A stretch of DNA of 64,000 nt from Catenulispora sp. MAP5-51 (GCF_041261205.1 NZ_JBGCCH010000036.1:1-64000), one strand, 5' to 3'; counted from the first letter of the stretch, positions 27,182 to 36,715 are shown. Numbers and translations: made by a program. Notes: a model not told the origin generated them from the letters alone.

Positions 27182-29788
27182 TCACCGGACCGGACGGCTG
27201 CTCACGCCGAACCCTGGAACCCCCAACCGCGCGATCCGCCCGGCGGTGGCCCGATCGGGAGCCTGCAACTTGGCGAGGATGGCCGAGACGTGGTGGTCCA
27301 CGGTCTTCGCGGAGATGAACAGCCGTTCCGCGATCTGGGCGTTGGTGCAACCGTCGGCGAGCAGCCCCAGCACGTCGTGCTGCCGGCGCGTCAGGCCCAG
27401 CGGATGCGCACGCGTGGTGGGCCGCGGCCCGGTCGGGACGAACCGGGCCCCCAGACGCCGAAGCGCGCGCCGCGTCAGCTGCGCGGTGGCGTCGGCACCG
27501 AGCTCGGTGAAGATCCGGTACGCCTGATGGAGCAGCTCTTCCTCGCCAGAGTCGAGGAGAGCCAGACCGGCCTCGTAGGGACAGCCCAGCTCGGTCCAGA
27601 GCGTCGCAGCCCCGGTCGCGTCGCCGTCGATCATCCGCTGGTACGGCTCGGCCAGTTCACCGCGGACAGTCTGTCGTGAACCGGTGCGACGCAGCCAGAC
27701 GGCGACCGCGCCACGCTCCGCAGCCGTGCAGCCCGCCCCGGGTCTGGCCGCGGACTCCGCCTCGCGCCTCGCCTTCGAGGGGTGCCCGGCCAGCCAGTTC
27801 GCCTCGGCCCGCGCCAGGCGGGCCGCGACCTGGTACGGCGGCTCGCCCTGGTGGTCGGCGGTCGCCGCCGCCTCGTCCAGGACAGGCCAGAACCCTGATT
27901 CGCCGCGCCGCGCCCGGATGACGCCCAGCCTGACCAGCGCGCACTGCCGGCCGACCGGCGACGTTCCGGCCTCGCTCAGGATCCGGTGCGCCGTCGCCAC
28001 GGCCTCGTCCCACCGCCCGGTCCGCTCGAGCACGTGCGCTAGGTCGCCGCGCAGAAAAGTCGCATAGGCGGTGATGTCGTGCTCGTCGCAGTACGCGATC
28101 CCCTCGTGCAGGCAGCGCTCGGCGTCGGCGAACCGGAGCCGTCCTTCGCTGATCCCGGCCAGGTTGGCATAGGCGCGACCCGCTTGATCCTGATGCCGAC
28201 CGGCCAGCGCGACCTCCAGCGCACGCTGCATCAACCCCGTCCACTCCCGCCCCAGACCGGCGGCCCCGGCCGCTTCCGTGTTCAGCGCCCCGCTCAGCAC
28301 GTCCGTGGCGTCGAACCGCTCGGCCAGCTGCCGAGCCCGCCGGGCCCACCGGATCGCCGATTCGTAATCCGTGCCGAGCAGACACTGATGCGCCAGCGTC
28401 GCGTAGGCCCGCGCGAGCTCCGCGGTCGGCCCGAGCGGTTCGAGCACCGCGAGAGCGGCGCGCGTCTGTTCGGCGGCGTCCCGTCCCCGGCACAGACTCG
28501 CAGCGATCCGCGCCAACCGGGCCAGGTCCGCACCTTCACCCAGCCGATCGCCGATCTCGCGCCGCATCGCGAGCGCCTGCCGTGCGGCGTCCTCGGCCTC
28601 TGCGAAACGATCGAGCAGGGCCAGCTCGTCGGCGAAATCCTCGGAAAGCTCAGCGCGCCGGTCCCGGGCGGCGGCACCAGCGAACCGCAGCGTCCGGGCG
28701 AACTGGGCGGCCGCCTCGTGGTGCGCGCCGAGCTGGCTGGCTCGGCGCGCGGCGGCCGGGGCATGCCGCAGGACCGCGTCCGCGTCTCCCGCGCCCTCGG
28801 CGAGGTGCGCCAGGCGAGCGTCGTCATCGCAGCCCTGCGCGTGCAGCGCCTCCAGGACCCGCCGGTGGATCAGGAAGCTGCGATGTGGCGGGACGGCCTC
28901 GGCGACCGCGAGCCGGACGATTTCGTGCCGAAAGCGCAGCCGGATCCCGTCCGCGACCAGCAGCGCGGACGTCAGGAGGCCGTCGAGCCCTGCTGCGCTG
29001 CTCAGCGCCGTCAGCAGCGACAGCTCGACCCCCGCGCCGATCAGCGCGGCGGTCTCGAGGGCTTCGCGAGCTGACGGATCCAGCCGGACGGCCCGGGCGA
29101 GGGCCACGTCGCGCGCCGACGCCGGCACGCCTGGTCCTTCCGCCTGCAGGAGTTCCGTCACGTAGAAGGGATTGCCGGCGGTCAGCCGGAACACGTCATC
29201 GGCTGCGAAGCCGCTGCCTTCGGTGAGGGTCCGGACGGCGTCCGCCGACAGCGGCTCCAGGCGGATGCGGCAGGTCGTGGGCTGGGCCGCCAGGTCGCCC
29301 AGGGCGACCCGCAGCGCGTCGCCGGCGGTCTCGTCGTCTCGGATACTGGCGATCACGGTCACCGGCGCGCCCCGCAGCCGACGTCCCAGGAATCGCAGGA
29401 GGTCCAGGGTGGCCTCGTCGGCCCAGTGCACGTCCTCGACCACCACCACGTCTGGCACGCCCGTCGAACCCAGCTCGTGCAACAGCGCGCGGAAGAGCTC
29501 CTCCCGCTCGGCCCCGGCCTCGCAGCGCTCCAGTAGATCGCCGCCGAGCTGCTCGGCCAGGTCGAACAGAGGAGTCAGCGGTTGCGGGATGAACAACCCG
29601 TCACAGGCGCTCCATGACCACCGCACGGCTCCCAGGTCCCGGCGTGTCGCTTCCAGCAGTGCCGACTTGCCCACCCCGGCCTCGCCGGACAGCAACACCA
29701 GCCGGCCGCCCTCGTTCACGCACCGGACCATCTCGGCGAGCTGGGACTCCCGCTCCACCAACCGTCCCGCCGCAACCCCCCGAAACAC
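27182..29788 (-). CDS. Large LuxR-family (LAL) ATPase regulator
   Basis: An 868-residue transcription regulator of the MalT/LAL type. The N-terminal ATPase has Walker A in LLSGEAGVGKSALLE (about residues 26-40) and a Walker-B-like VVVVEDVHW. A long helical TPR-like middle section follows. The C-terminal LuxR helix-turn-helix reads LTRRQHDVLGLLADGCTNAQIAERLFISAKTVDHHVSAILAKL. The GTG at 29,788 is chosen because GGGAGG precedes it and the conserved LVERESQLAEMV follows at once; an upstream ATG (30,010) would add a low-complexity extension. It borders a transposase remnant and the lanthipeptide cluster. Control of that cluster is possible but unproven. The gap 29,789-30,134 holds nothing recognisable. 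Confidence 0.85.
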   Translation of the reverse strand: MFRGVAAGRLVERESQLAEMVRCVNEGGRLVLLSGEAGVGKSALLEATRRDLGAVRWSWSACDGLFIPQPLTPLFDLAEQLGGDLLERCEAGAEREELFRALLHELGSTGVPDVVVVEDVHWADEATLDLLRFLGRRLRGAPVTVIASIRDDETAGDALRVALGDLAAQPTTCRIRLEPLSADAVRTLTEGSGFAADDVFRLTAGNPFYVTELLQAEGPGVPASARDVALARAVRLDPSAREALETAALIGAGVELSLLTALSSAAGLDGLLTSALLVADGIRLRFRHEIVRLAVAEAVPPHRSFLIHRRVLEALHAQGCDDDARLAHLAEGAGDADAVLRHAPAAARRASQLGAHHEAAAQFARTLRFAGAAARDRRAELSEDFADELALLDRFAEAEDAARQALAMRREIGDRLGEGADLARLARIAASLCRGRDAAEQTRAALAVLEPLGPTAELARAYATLAHQCLLGTDYESAIRWARRARQLAERFDATDVLSGALNTEAAGAAGLGREWTGLMQRALEVALAGRHQDQAGRAYANLAGISEGRLRFADAERCLHEGIAYCDEHDITAYATFLRGDLAHVLERTGRWDEAVATAHRILSEAGTSPVGRQCALVRLGVIRARRGESGFWPVLDEAAATADHQGEPPYQVAARLARAEANWLAGHPSKARREAESAARPGAGCTAAERGAVAVWLRRTGSRQTVRGELAEPYQRMIDGDATGAATLWTELGCPYEAGLALLDSGEEELLHQAYRIFTELGADATAQLTRRALRRLGARFVPTGPRPTTRAHPLGLTRRQHDVLGLLADGCTNAQIAERLFISAKTVDHHVSAILAKLQAPDRATAGRIARLGVPGFGVSSRPVR

Positions 29789-30134
29789 CTGCCGCCCCTC
29801 CCGATGGCCACTTGAATCAGGGTACGCATAGAGAGGTATCCCTATTGGCCCCGGGGGTGGCTCGGAAGGTCTGACCTGGACCCGTGAGGAAGGCTCGACC
29901 GGGGGACCATTCGGGGTTGGCGGGGGTCTGTCGTGTTGGGGCGAAGTGGCGGTGTCGGCTTGAACTGGACCCGGTGCCGGCGTTGCGGTGAGACGGTTGT
30001 CGTGGTTCACCGTGTCCGGAGGGTTCCGCTACTTCCCCTCGACGAAGTGCCTGTCCTTGCCGAGAACCTCGTCCGCCCTGGCCGAGTAGGGCGTCAGGCA
30101 GCGGCGAGTGCTGCTGGTGGGATCGTGAGTTCTT

Positions 30135-30555
30135 GTGTGTCCTCACTTCGCCCACGTCCTGGCCGTCCGCATCGTTCCCGCGCTTCGACTACGGCGGCGC
30201 GGCGACGATGACAAGACCAACGAGATACTGCTGCTACGCCACCAACTCCCAGTCTCGCAGCGCCAACTTGCCGCGGCAGAAAAGCGACCGCGACCTGATT
30301 GGGCGGATCGCGCGATCATCGCGCTGCTGGTCGGTCTGGTGCCCAGGGCGCGTCGCGCTGGTCTGTGTCTGTTCGTCGCTCCGGACACAATCCTGCGCCG
30401 GCACCGTGATCTGCTGCGGCTCCGCTGGGCGAAGAAGTCCCAGTCGAAGAACGGCCGTCCGCGACGCACCGGAATATCAAATCCCTGGTTCTGCGTATGG
30501 CACGCCAGAATCCGGAATGGGGTTGCCGGCGGATCCACGGGCCCAGCGGCCTGAC
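30135..30555 (+). pseudogene. Truncated integrase-type (rve) transposase
   Basis: The frame reads DKTNEILLLRHQLPVSQRQLAAAE, then DWADRAIIALLVGLVPRARRAGL, then APDTILRRHRDLLRLRW. This is the N-terminal helical part of an integrase-core transposase of the IS3/IS481 kind. After about 30,480 the homology shifts frame (LVLRMARQNPEWGCRRIHG, read one frame over) and stops before the catalytic DDE core. It is a broken insertion sequence next to the end of the lanthipeptide cluster (30,655). Confidence 0.7.
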
Positions 30556-30654
30556 CTGCACGAATGAGGTTTTCGGCAAGGGCAGGTCTGTGGGCGCGCT
30601 CATGTGCGCAGGGTATCGGGCAGGCTGCGAGGCGCCTTTATCAGGGTTCTTCAA

Positions 30655-31941
30655 TCAGTACACCATTGCCCTGCCGGCGTCGTCATCCCAAACCACCTCG
30701 ACCACCCCCGCACCGAGCAACTGCCGCAGCACCTGGTGCCCCCGCGTGCCGAGTCCGTCCAGATAGGTCCCGATCGGCATCGTGGCGGGATCGTCTGCCT
30801 CCAGCCGCGCGGCGACGAACTCGGCCGCTGAGGGTTCGACGGCGACCTCGCGGTCACCGATGTGCAGCACCAGTGCGCCATCCGCGCGGTAGTCCACAGC
30901 GAGCACCGCCTCGCGGATCGTGACGATGCCGGCTGCGCTGTCCAGGTCCGCGTCGGACAGGATCGCCGCGGTCACCGGGCTCGGGCGTGGCGGATTCCAG
31001 AACGTGCGCAGCGCGGCGACTGCCCGTTCGGCGATCGCCGCGGCGTCTTGGCGGGACGCCCACGCGCTGAGCTCCTTCAGCATCCGCGCCGATTCCTCGC
31101 GCGCTCCTTCCTCCGAGGCGAGCGCGGCCAAGGGGAGTTCGCGGCGGAAGTCCTCCTCCTGCGCCAGGCCTTCGAAGGCGCGCGCCGCCAGCCAGTGCGG
31201 GCTCACTTCCGGGACCGAGAGCGTCAGGTGCAGCGACGGCGCGGCGTCGGTGGTGAAGACCTCGTGCAGCCAGCCGCGCGGCAGCCACAACACGTCGCCG
31301 ACGGTCAGCTCGTAGCGGGCGAACGGCCCGGAGTCCCTGAGGGTCTTCCTGTCCTCGGCCGTCAGCATCGACTCCCGCCAGCGCTGGTCGTCCAGCGGAA
31401 AGGGCGCGATCGGACGGTTGAGCTCCCACGTCTTGCGGCCGGCGAGCTGAATGACGAAGGCGCCGTGGGTGTCGTAGTGGATCCCGAAGCCCTGTGCGTT
31501 CTCAGGGGTCAGATACGCGTTCGCGCCGACCGGACGGCCGATCTCGTAGCCGAGCCGGCGGCAGAAGTCTGCGACCGGCCGCCAGGTGCGGTGCAAGTGC
31601 TCGAGGATGAGCGTCGCCCGGTCGGCGAAGCGCGCCTGGACCGCCGAGGGGTCGGGCATGTCGCGCGTGACGGAGCCCGGGGTGCGCTGCGCGTAGGTGT
31701 AGGCGCTGCCGGGCAGGCGCGAGCCGTCCTTCGACATCGTGAACAGCGGGTGGCGAAGTCCGTGGTCGGCGATCAGCTCCTCGGCGGCGCGTAGGCCGAA
31801 CAGCCGGCCCAGACGCGCGGGGTCCCGGCGCGCCAGTCGTGGTTCGACGGGCAGGTCGGTGCGGAAATCGTCGAGGCGGTCAGTGAGCGCCGAGAGGGCC
31901 CGCAGATTCCGGCTGGACGCTGCGGGGTTCGTGGTCGTCAT
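30655..31941 (-). CDS. JmjC/cupin-type Fe(II)/2-oxoglutarate oxygenase
   Basis: A 428-residue protein related to bacterial JmjC (ROXA/YcfD-like) hydroxylases. The iron-binding facial triad is visible: His155 and Asp157 in GIHYDTHGAF, and His226 in LPRGWLHEVFTT. Lys170 in LAGRKTWEL fits the 2-oxoglutarate contact seen in this fold. A helical C-terminal region (about 240-428) follows, ending in a winged-helix-like stretch. The ATG at 31,941 overlaps the MFS gene by 62 bases; an ATG at 31,977 is an alternative. It is the last gene of the lanthipeptide operon. Relatives hydroxylate ribosomal protein side chains, so here a precursor peptide is the likely substrate (inference). Confidence 0.8.
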   Translation of the reverse strand: MTTTNPAASSRNLRALSALTDRLDDFRTDLPVEPRLARRDPARLGRLFGLRAAEELIADHGLRHPLFTMSKDGSRLPGSAYTYAQRTPGSVTRDMPDPSAVQARFADRATLILEHLHRTWRPVADFCRRLGYEIGRPVGANAYLTPENAQGFGIHYDTHGAFVIQLAGRKTWELNRPIAPFPLDDQRWRESMLTAEDRKTLRDSGPFARYELTVGDVLWLPRGWLHEVFTTDAAPSLHLTLSVPEVSPHWLAARAFEGLAQEEDFRRELPLAALASEEGAREESARMLKELSAWASRQDAAAIAERAVAALRTFWNPPRPSPVTAAILSDADLDSAAGIVTIREAVLAVDYRADGALVLHIGDREVAVEPSAAEFVAARLEADDPATMPIGTYLDGLGTRGHQVLRQLLGAGVVEVVWDDDAGRAMVY

Positions 31942-33214
31942 GGGGAGGCTCCGGTTCTGCGGGGCGGTACGCGGCATCGAACTCGGTCAGCTGCTGCAGG
32001 AAGGCTGGAGTGACGGTCAGGGCCAGGACGGCGGCGAGAACCGCGGTGAGAACCGCGTAGCCCAGCCGCGGTGAGCCGTGCTGTGCCAGTGCGCCCATGG
32101 CCACGCCGCCGAAGGGATAGATGGAGCCACCGACCAGGAACAGGGCCCCTTGGACCCGGCCGGTCCACTCATCAGGCACCACCGCGTAGACACGGCTGTC
32201 GAAGGGGACGGCGATCATCGGCGCGAGCAGGGTGATGCCGGACAATCCCGCGATGGCCACGGCGGGCACCGGGTCGGCGGCGACAGCGGCGCACAGCAGC
32301 GGTGTCAGGACGCTGGCTCCGATGATGATCGCCTTGGCGGGCAGGCGCAGCATGCCGGGCGCCAGCATCGCGCCGACGATCCCGGCACAGGCCACGGCGG
32401 AGTACGCGGCGCCGACCCCGACGCCGTGGCCGGGCCCGACCACAAGCACCAGCCCGAAGCCGATCCCGGCGGTCGCGAAGTTGAGGAGCGCGGCCCAGGC
32501 GGTGAGGGTGAGCAGGAAACGGTTGCGCAGGACATAGCGCAGCCCTGATATGGCTTCACGCATCGCCGGATCTTGCGATGCCGTGCCGCCGCCCAGCGCG
32601 CCTCGGATGGCCGCCACGCACAGGCATGAGACGACGTACGTGGCTGCGTCCAGGACGAAGGGCAACCACGGCGCGAACGCGAAAAGCAGCCCGCCGAACA
32701 GCGGCCCCACCAAGGTGACCGTGTATCCGCGGGCCTGGTTCAGACCGAGCGCCACAGTCAGGTCCCCGGGGCCGACCAGATGCCGCAGCGCCGCGGCCTG
32801 AGCCGGGCTGAAGAACGCCGTGCCTGCTCCTTCCGCGGCGGCCAGCGGAATCAGGACAGGCATGGGCAGGGAACCGGCGAGCAGCAGGCCGCTGATCCCC
32901 AGCATCGCCAGGGCGCGGACCGTGTCGGCGGCGACCATCAGCCGTCGGCGGTCCAGGTGGTCGGCGACGGCTCCGGCGGGCAGCCGGGCCGCCGTGGTCA
33001 CCAGGTACCGGATTGCGATCACCAGGCCCGCGTCGACCGCGGAGCCGTGGAAACGCAGGACAGCCAGCGGCAGAGCCAGTCCGGTCAGCTGCGAACCGAA
33101 CAGCGACAGCGCCTGGCCGCCCCACATGAGGCGGAAGTCGCGGCTTGCGTGCCGCAGGAGAAGGCGCATCCGCGGCCTGCCGTCGGCCTGCGATGCCTTC
33201 GCCCTACGAGACAT
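31880..33214 (-). CDS. MFS exporter of the lanthipeptide cluster
   Basis: A 444-residue major facilitator with about 12 helices. It begins MSRRAKAS, then FRLMWGGQALSLFGSQLTGLALPLAVL, and carries the loop signature GAVADHLDRRRLMVAADTVRAL, typical of the MFS_3/drug-exporter branch. The start at 33,214 overlaps the LanD gene by 11 bases. Position between the modification genes suggests it exports the finished peptide or gives self-protection. No ABC exporter is present in the cluster. Confidence 0.85.
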   Translation of the reverse strand: MSRRAKASQADGRPRMRLLLRHASRDFRLMWGGQALSLFGSQLTGLALPLAVLRFHGSAVDAGLVIAIRYLVTTAARLPAGAVADHLDRRRLMVAADTVRALAMLGISGLLLAGSLPMPVLIPLAAAEGAGTAFFSPAQAAALRHLVGPGDLTVALGLNQARGYTVTLVGPLFGGLLFAFAPWLPFVLDAATYVVSCLCVAAIRGALGGGTASQDPAMREAISGLRYVLRNRFLLTLTAWAALLNFATAGIGFGLVLVVGPGHGVGVGAAYSAVACAGIVGAMLAPGMLRLPAKAIIIGASVLTPLLCAAVAADPVPAVAIAGLSGITLLAPMIAVPFDSRVYAVVPDEWTGRVQGALFLVGGSIYPFGGVAMGALAQHGSPRLGYAVLTAVLAAVLALTVTPAFLQQLTEFDAAYRPAEPEPPHDDHEPRSVQPESAGPLGAH

Positions 33215-33803
33215 GGGATCGCACCGCCTCCCAAGCCGCATTCTCCGGCGTCGTCGAGCCTTGAGTCGCTGTCAGCCAGCCGGAGACGATCCGGGCGACT
33301 TCCTGCGGACGTGGCATGCTGCGCCCCGGACCGAGGGCGCCGCGCCAGAACTCGAACACCTCGCGCTCCTCGGGGTCGACGACGATATGCCCCTGCTCCC
33401 GCAGGCTTCTGACATGTCGGCCGACGATGTCCTTCTCCCACATGGCCTTGTTCATGTGCGGGAAGAACAGGCACCCGGCCGGCGCGGCGAGCAGCGCGGT
33501 CGCGGCGGGGCTGTCGGCCAGTCCGAGCGCGGCGGCGGCCAGGATCTGGGCCGAGGCGGGCAGCACGACAATGCCGGCCGCGGTGAGCGCCAGCTCCACC
33601 GGGTTCACCCCTGGCGCATCGCTGGTGAGGACGCGCCCGCCGACCCAGCCGAGGCTTTCGGCAGGCAGAAAGCGGACCGCATTCGCGGTCATCAGGCAGG
33701 TGAATCCGCCGCCGAGCACGGAACGCAGTGCGGCCAGATATTCGGGCGCCTGCAGGGTCGCGCTGGTGCCGGTGACGATGATCAGAGCCGAGCGGTCGGC
33801 CAT
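33204..33803 (-). CDS. lanD: LanD/EpiD-like flavoprotein (HFCD family)
   Basis: A 199-residue flavoprotein of the family that oxidatively decarboxylates C-terminal cysteines to aminoenethiols. Visible motifs are PASA (residues 82-85) and the substrate-clamp PHMNKAMW (115-122), matching the PxMNxxMW of EpiD. At the place of EpiD's catalytic His the sequence is GVNPVELAL (Asn67-Pro68), so that residue seems replaced. The start lies 5 bases after the LanKC stop, with GAAGGGA within the end of LanKC. Both precursor peptides end in Cys, the expected substrate. Confidence 0.82.
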   Translation of the reverse strand: MADRSALIIVTGTSATLQAPEYLAALRSVLGGGFTCLMTANAVRFLPAESLGWVGGRVLTSDAPGVNPVELALTAAGIVVLPASAQILAAAALGLADSPAATALLAAPAGCLFFPHMNKAMWEKDIVGRHVRSLREQGHIVVDPEEREVFEFWRGALGPGRSMPRPQEVARIVSGWLTATQGSTTPENAAWEAVRSHVS

Positions 33804-33807
33804 GTCT

Positions 33808-36423
33808 TCAGTCCCTTCCGGCGTCGCGGACACGCGGGACGAGCAGCCCGTCCAGGACGCTGTGGAAGTCCGGCCCGGGATGGGCGAGCCGGTGCAGCAG
33901 CTGGAGGATCCCGGCGCTGCCCGAGGCCAGGTCGACGGTGTAGCGCAGGAGTGAGTGGCCGGGGAACGCCAGGCCTTCGGGCTGCCGGCACCCCAAGTTG
34001 AGGATCGAGCCGGCCAGCGTCTCGGCCTGGGTCCGATACCGGTCGCCGCCGAGCAGGTGGTCGTGGTCGAGCGCGAAATTGGCCAAGCCCGCCATGCCGT
34101 AGAACAGGCCCGGATTGATCGACAGCGGAGACAGGGTCGGCGTCATCAGCCGGTCCAGGACGTCGAACAGGTCCGCCTCGCCAGTGGTCGCGGCGTACCG
34201 GATCACCGCCGAGCCGACTCCCGCCGAACCGCGCGCCCAGTACGGTTCGATGAGCTGTGAGTCGATCCGGCCCGGGAATCCGATGCCGACGCGGCGCGGC
34301 CGGGCGGTGGCGAGGTCGAACTGCAGGGCTCGGCAGCCGATCCGCAGGAACTCCTCGCGGCCGGTCGCAAGGTGCAGATACAGCAGGAAGCCCGCGACCC
34401 CCGAGGAGCCCGAGGCGTAGCCGGCGCTGGCGGGCGCGTTGTCCGGGTCCGGCCAATACAGGCCGGTACCGTCGTCGCGGGCGGCGGCCAGCAGCAGGCG
34501 GCCGGTCCGGTCGGCCGCCTCCAGGTGCCGGGCGGTCCCGGTGGTGAGCCAGGATTCGAGCAGGGCCGTGCCGATCCCGGCCAGGCCCGTGGCGATGTCG
34601 TAAGCCGGGACGGCGTCGAGCCCGGCCACGACCCGGTCGAGCAGCCCGATACCGCGGTCCTCCTCCCCGATGCCGATCATCGCGGAGGCCACCCCGGCCC
34701 AACCGTAGTGGAGTCCCGGCGGGAGCCGGTCGGCGTCCGGCAGGTTCCGGTCCAGCCACGACCAAGCGGCTTCGGGGACCTGTCCGGTCAGCCGGTACAG
34801 GGCGCGCAGCACCCCTGCGGCGCCGTGTGCCAGGCCGAAGGCATTGGTGGCGAAGACCGCCGCGTCGGCGGGGAACAGCCGGTCTGCGCGGTCGGGGGTC
34901 ATGGTGCCGAGGATGAACTCGACGCCGTCGGCGACGATGGCGTCGACGGCCGCCGCGTCGTAGCCGACCGGCTCGACGTCCAGGTCGGTGTCGGGACCGG
35001 CGTCCACGCCGAGCTTGCCGAAGACTTCGCGGTCCAGGGGCCACCCGATCAGCGCCGCCGCGTGCCGGGTGATGCGGACCAGCGCCGCGGGGTTCAGCCC
35101 GACCAGCTCGTTGGCCGGGACCACCAGGGCGATCTCAACCCCGGCCAGGCCCGCGTCGTCGAACGCCTCGCCGGGCGCCGTGGCGAAGTCGCTGTCGGGC
35201 GGGCAAAAACCGCGCGTGCGCGGGTAGTCCTTGTGGTCGGCCGTCAGGGGACGGCTCGCCTCGAAATCGATGAGGCGGACGTGCAGGGAATCGGGATCGA
35301 TCAGGATGTTGGTCGGGGACAGATCGCCGTACACCAGGCCCGCCGATCGGCAGGTGTCGACCGCGGCGCGCACGTTCTCGAGCACACGCCGCGCCGAAGT
35401 GCGGTATTCCGCAAGGGCTTCGGGACCCATGTCCCCCTGCGCCACGGGGTTGTTCCTGGCGACGAAGGTGCGCAGCGACATGCCGTAGATCCATTCCTCG
35501 GCGAGGTAGAGATGTTCCCAGGCCTGGAACAACTCGACCGGGCGTGGGCCCAGGCCCGTGGACGCCATCATCTGCAGGACCTCGTACTCACGGCGCAGCC
35601 GTTCCTGCGCGTCGGAACCGCCGGGGCTGAAGGCGGTGGCGGGCCGGGCCTCCTTGAGGACCACCCGGCCGCCCGCCAGCAGATCGTCGGCCAGGTAGAC
35701 GCCACCGGACGTGGAGTGGTGCAGAGCCTTGAGGACCTTGTAGCGACTCAGAGGGCTGTCACCCGCGACGCCGGCGGGCTGCTCCGTGGCGATGAGGTCC
35801 GGGACCCACGGGGGCTTGCGGTAGGCGGGCGAGCGCAGATCCGGCCAGCGCTCGCCGGACGGGCCGGTCAGCATGGTTTCCACGCGGCCGTCGGGACGAA
35901 CCCTGGGCGACTTGAGGAACTCGCCGTAGCGGTAGAAGACCGGTGCGGAGTCGGCGAAACGGCGGTCGGAGAGGATGTAGGGGCCTGAGAAGCCGGCGAA
36001 CGCCGCGGCGAAGCGGTCGAGCAGCGCGCGGCAGTCATCGGGCGAGCGGGAGTAGACCGTGACGACCTTCCCGGCCGAGCCGCGGGGCCACCAGCGCGCA
36101 CCGCTCGCCGCCACCAGGCGGGTGTCGCGCAGGATCTTGAAGACGAACGGCGCGGCCTCGTACTCGCCGCAGACCAGGTCCGCGGCCTGCAGGGCGTTGG
36201 CCGGCGTCGCGGACATGTGGATCTTCCAGCCGTGCTCCGGCAGCACGGGCGCGCCGTACGGGCGGGCGCGCGTCCAGATGCCCTCGACGGCGGTCTCGAC
36301 CGTGGCGCCGAGCCGCTCGCGGACTCGGCGGGTGAGGTCGTCGGCGAAGTCGAAGCGGCCGAGGGTCTCAAAGAAGCGGTCGTCGGCCAGGAGGTAGCTG
36401 CGGATGGCGTTGGTGTCGGCCAT
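33808..36423 (-). CDS. lanKC: Class III lanthionine synthetase (LanKC)
   Basis: An 871-residue trifunctional enzyme that phosphorylates Ser/Thr, eliminates phosphate and cyclises Cys. Residues 1-215 are the lyase domain (FVFKILRDTRLV, WWPRGSAGKVVTVYS, GPYILSDRRF). Residues about 226-480 are the kinase, with Gly loop STSGGVYLADD, Lys257, catalytic Asp367 in YGDLSPTNIL and metal Asp386 in IDFE. Residues about 520-871 are the LanC-like cyclase (HYGWAGVASAM, YWARGSAGVGSA, GLFYGMAGLANFALDH). The zinc-binding Cys and Cys-His of class II/IV cyclases are absent (WARG, FYGMAG), which places it in class III. The ATG at 36,423 avoids overlap with the precursor gene. Confidence 0.95.
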   Translation of the reverse strand: MADTNAIRSYLLADDRFFETLGRFDFADDLTRRVRERLGATVETAVEGIWTRARPYGAPVLPEHGWKIHMSATPANALQAADLVCGEYEAAPFVFKILRDTRLVAASGARWWPRGSAGKVVTVYSRSPDDCRALLDRFAAAFAGFSGPYILSDRRFADSAPVFYRYGEFLKSPRVRPDGRVETMLTGPSGERWPDLRSPAYRKPPWVPDLIATEQPAGVAGDSPLSRYKVLKALHHSTSGGVYLADDLLAGGRVVLKEARPATAFSPGGSDAQERLRREYEVLQMMASTGLGPRPVELFQAWEHLYLAEEWIYGMSLRTFVARNNPVAQGDMGPEALAEYRTSARRVLENVRAAVDTCRSAGLVYGDLSPTNILIDPDSLHVRLIDFEASRPLTADHKDYPRTRGFCPPDSDFATAPGEAFDDAGLAGVEIALVVPANELVGLNPAALVRITRHAAALIGWPLDREVFGKLGVDAGPDTDLDVEPVGYDAAAVDAIVADGVEFILGTMTPDRADRLFPADAAVFATNAFGLAHGAAGVLRALYRLTGQVPEAAWSWLDRNLPDADRLPPGLHYGWAGVASAMIGIGEEDRGIGLLDRVVAGLDAVPAYDIATGLAGIGTALLESWLTTGTARHLEAADRTGRLLLAAARDDGTGLYWPDPDNAPASAGYASGSSGVAGFLLYLHLATGREEFLRIGCRALQFDLATARPRRVGIGFPGRIDSQLIEPYWARGSAGVGSAVIRYAATTGEADLFDVLDRLMTPTLSPLSINPGLFYGMAGLANFALDHDHLLGGDRYRTQAETLAGSILNLGCRQPEGLAFPGHSLLRYTVDLASGSAGILQLLHRLAHPGPDFHSVLDGLLVPRVRDAGRD

Positions 36424-36512
36424 GGGGTGTCCCTCGTCAAGGAAAGGTGCGCCCGAAGGCGCCGGAAGGTATCGGGAGGTTCGCCGGGAAGAACCAGTGG
36501 GAATCGCCAAAC

Positions 36513-36546
36513 GCCTGGCCCGTGCCCCGGCGGGCGCGAGCCAGGC
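36513..36546 (-). terminator. Hairpin after precursor gene 1 (attenuator-like)
   Basis: A nested stem (GCCTGGC...GCCAGGC with an inner GGCCC/GGGC-type stem) lies between lanA1 and lanKC. An almost identical hairpin follows lanA2. It may partly stop transcription so that precursor mRNA exceeds synthetase mRNA, or stabilise the precursor transcripts. Confidence 0.45.
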
Positions 36547-36571
36547 GGCTGTTGTGCGGAATCGAACGGGA

Positions 36572-36715
36572 TCAGCAGTCAACGCTGCAGCCATCAACGC
36601 TGCAGTCAAAGCTGAGGTTGCTGACGGTTGTGACGATCAGGACCCCGTTGGGGTCCATGTCGAGCTCAGGCTCGGTCTCGGTCTGGACCGACTGCAGCTC
36701 CAAGACGTCCTGCAT
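36572..36715 (-). CDS. lanA1: Class III lanthipeptide precursor peptide 1
   Basis: A 47-residue peptide. The leader begins MQDVLELQSVQTETE and contains LELQ, the hydrophobic recognition motif of class III leaders. The C-terminal part holds S32-N-L-S35-F-D-C38, a Ser-x2-Ser-x2-Cys pattern of the kind that makes labionin or methyl-free carbacycles. CSVDGCSVDC follows, giving two more Ser-Cys pairs and a C-terminal Cys47. AAGGAGG lies 9 bases before the ATG. The gene sits between lanA2 and lanKC. The cleavage site is not evident; no protease gene is in the cluster. Confidence 0.85.
   Translation of the reverse strand: MQDVLELQSVQTETEPELDMDPNGVLIVTTVSNLSFDCSVDGCSVDC

Noticed and set aside
33808-36423. 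Class IV (LanL) or class II synthetase
   Set aside because: The cyclase domain lacks the Cys and Cys-His zinc ligands and the kinase/lyase order is that of LanKC.
36424-36609. Longer LanKC with 62 extra N-terminal residues
   Set aside because: The extension would overlap precursor gene lanA1 and is not lyase-like; the ATG at 36,423 starts at the conserved region.
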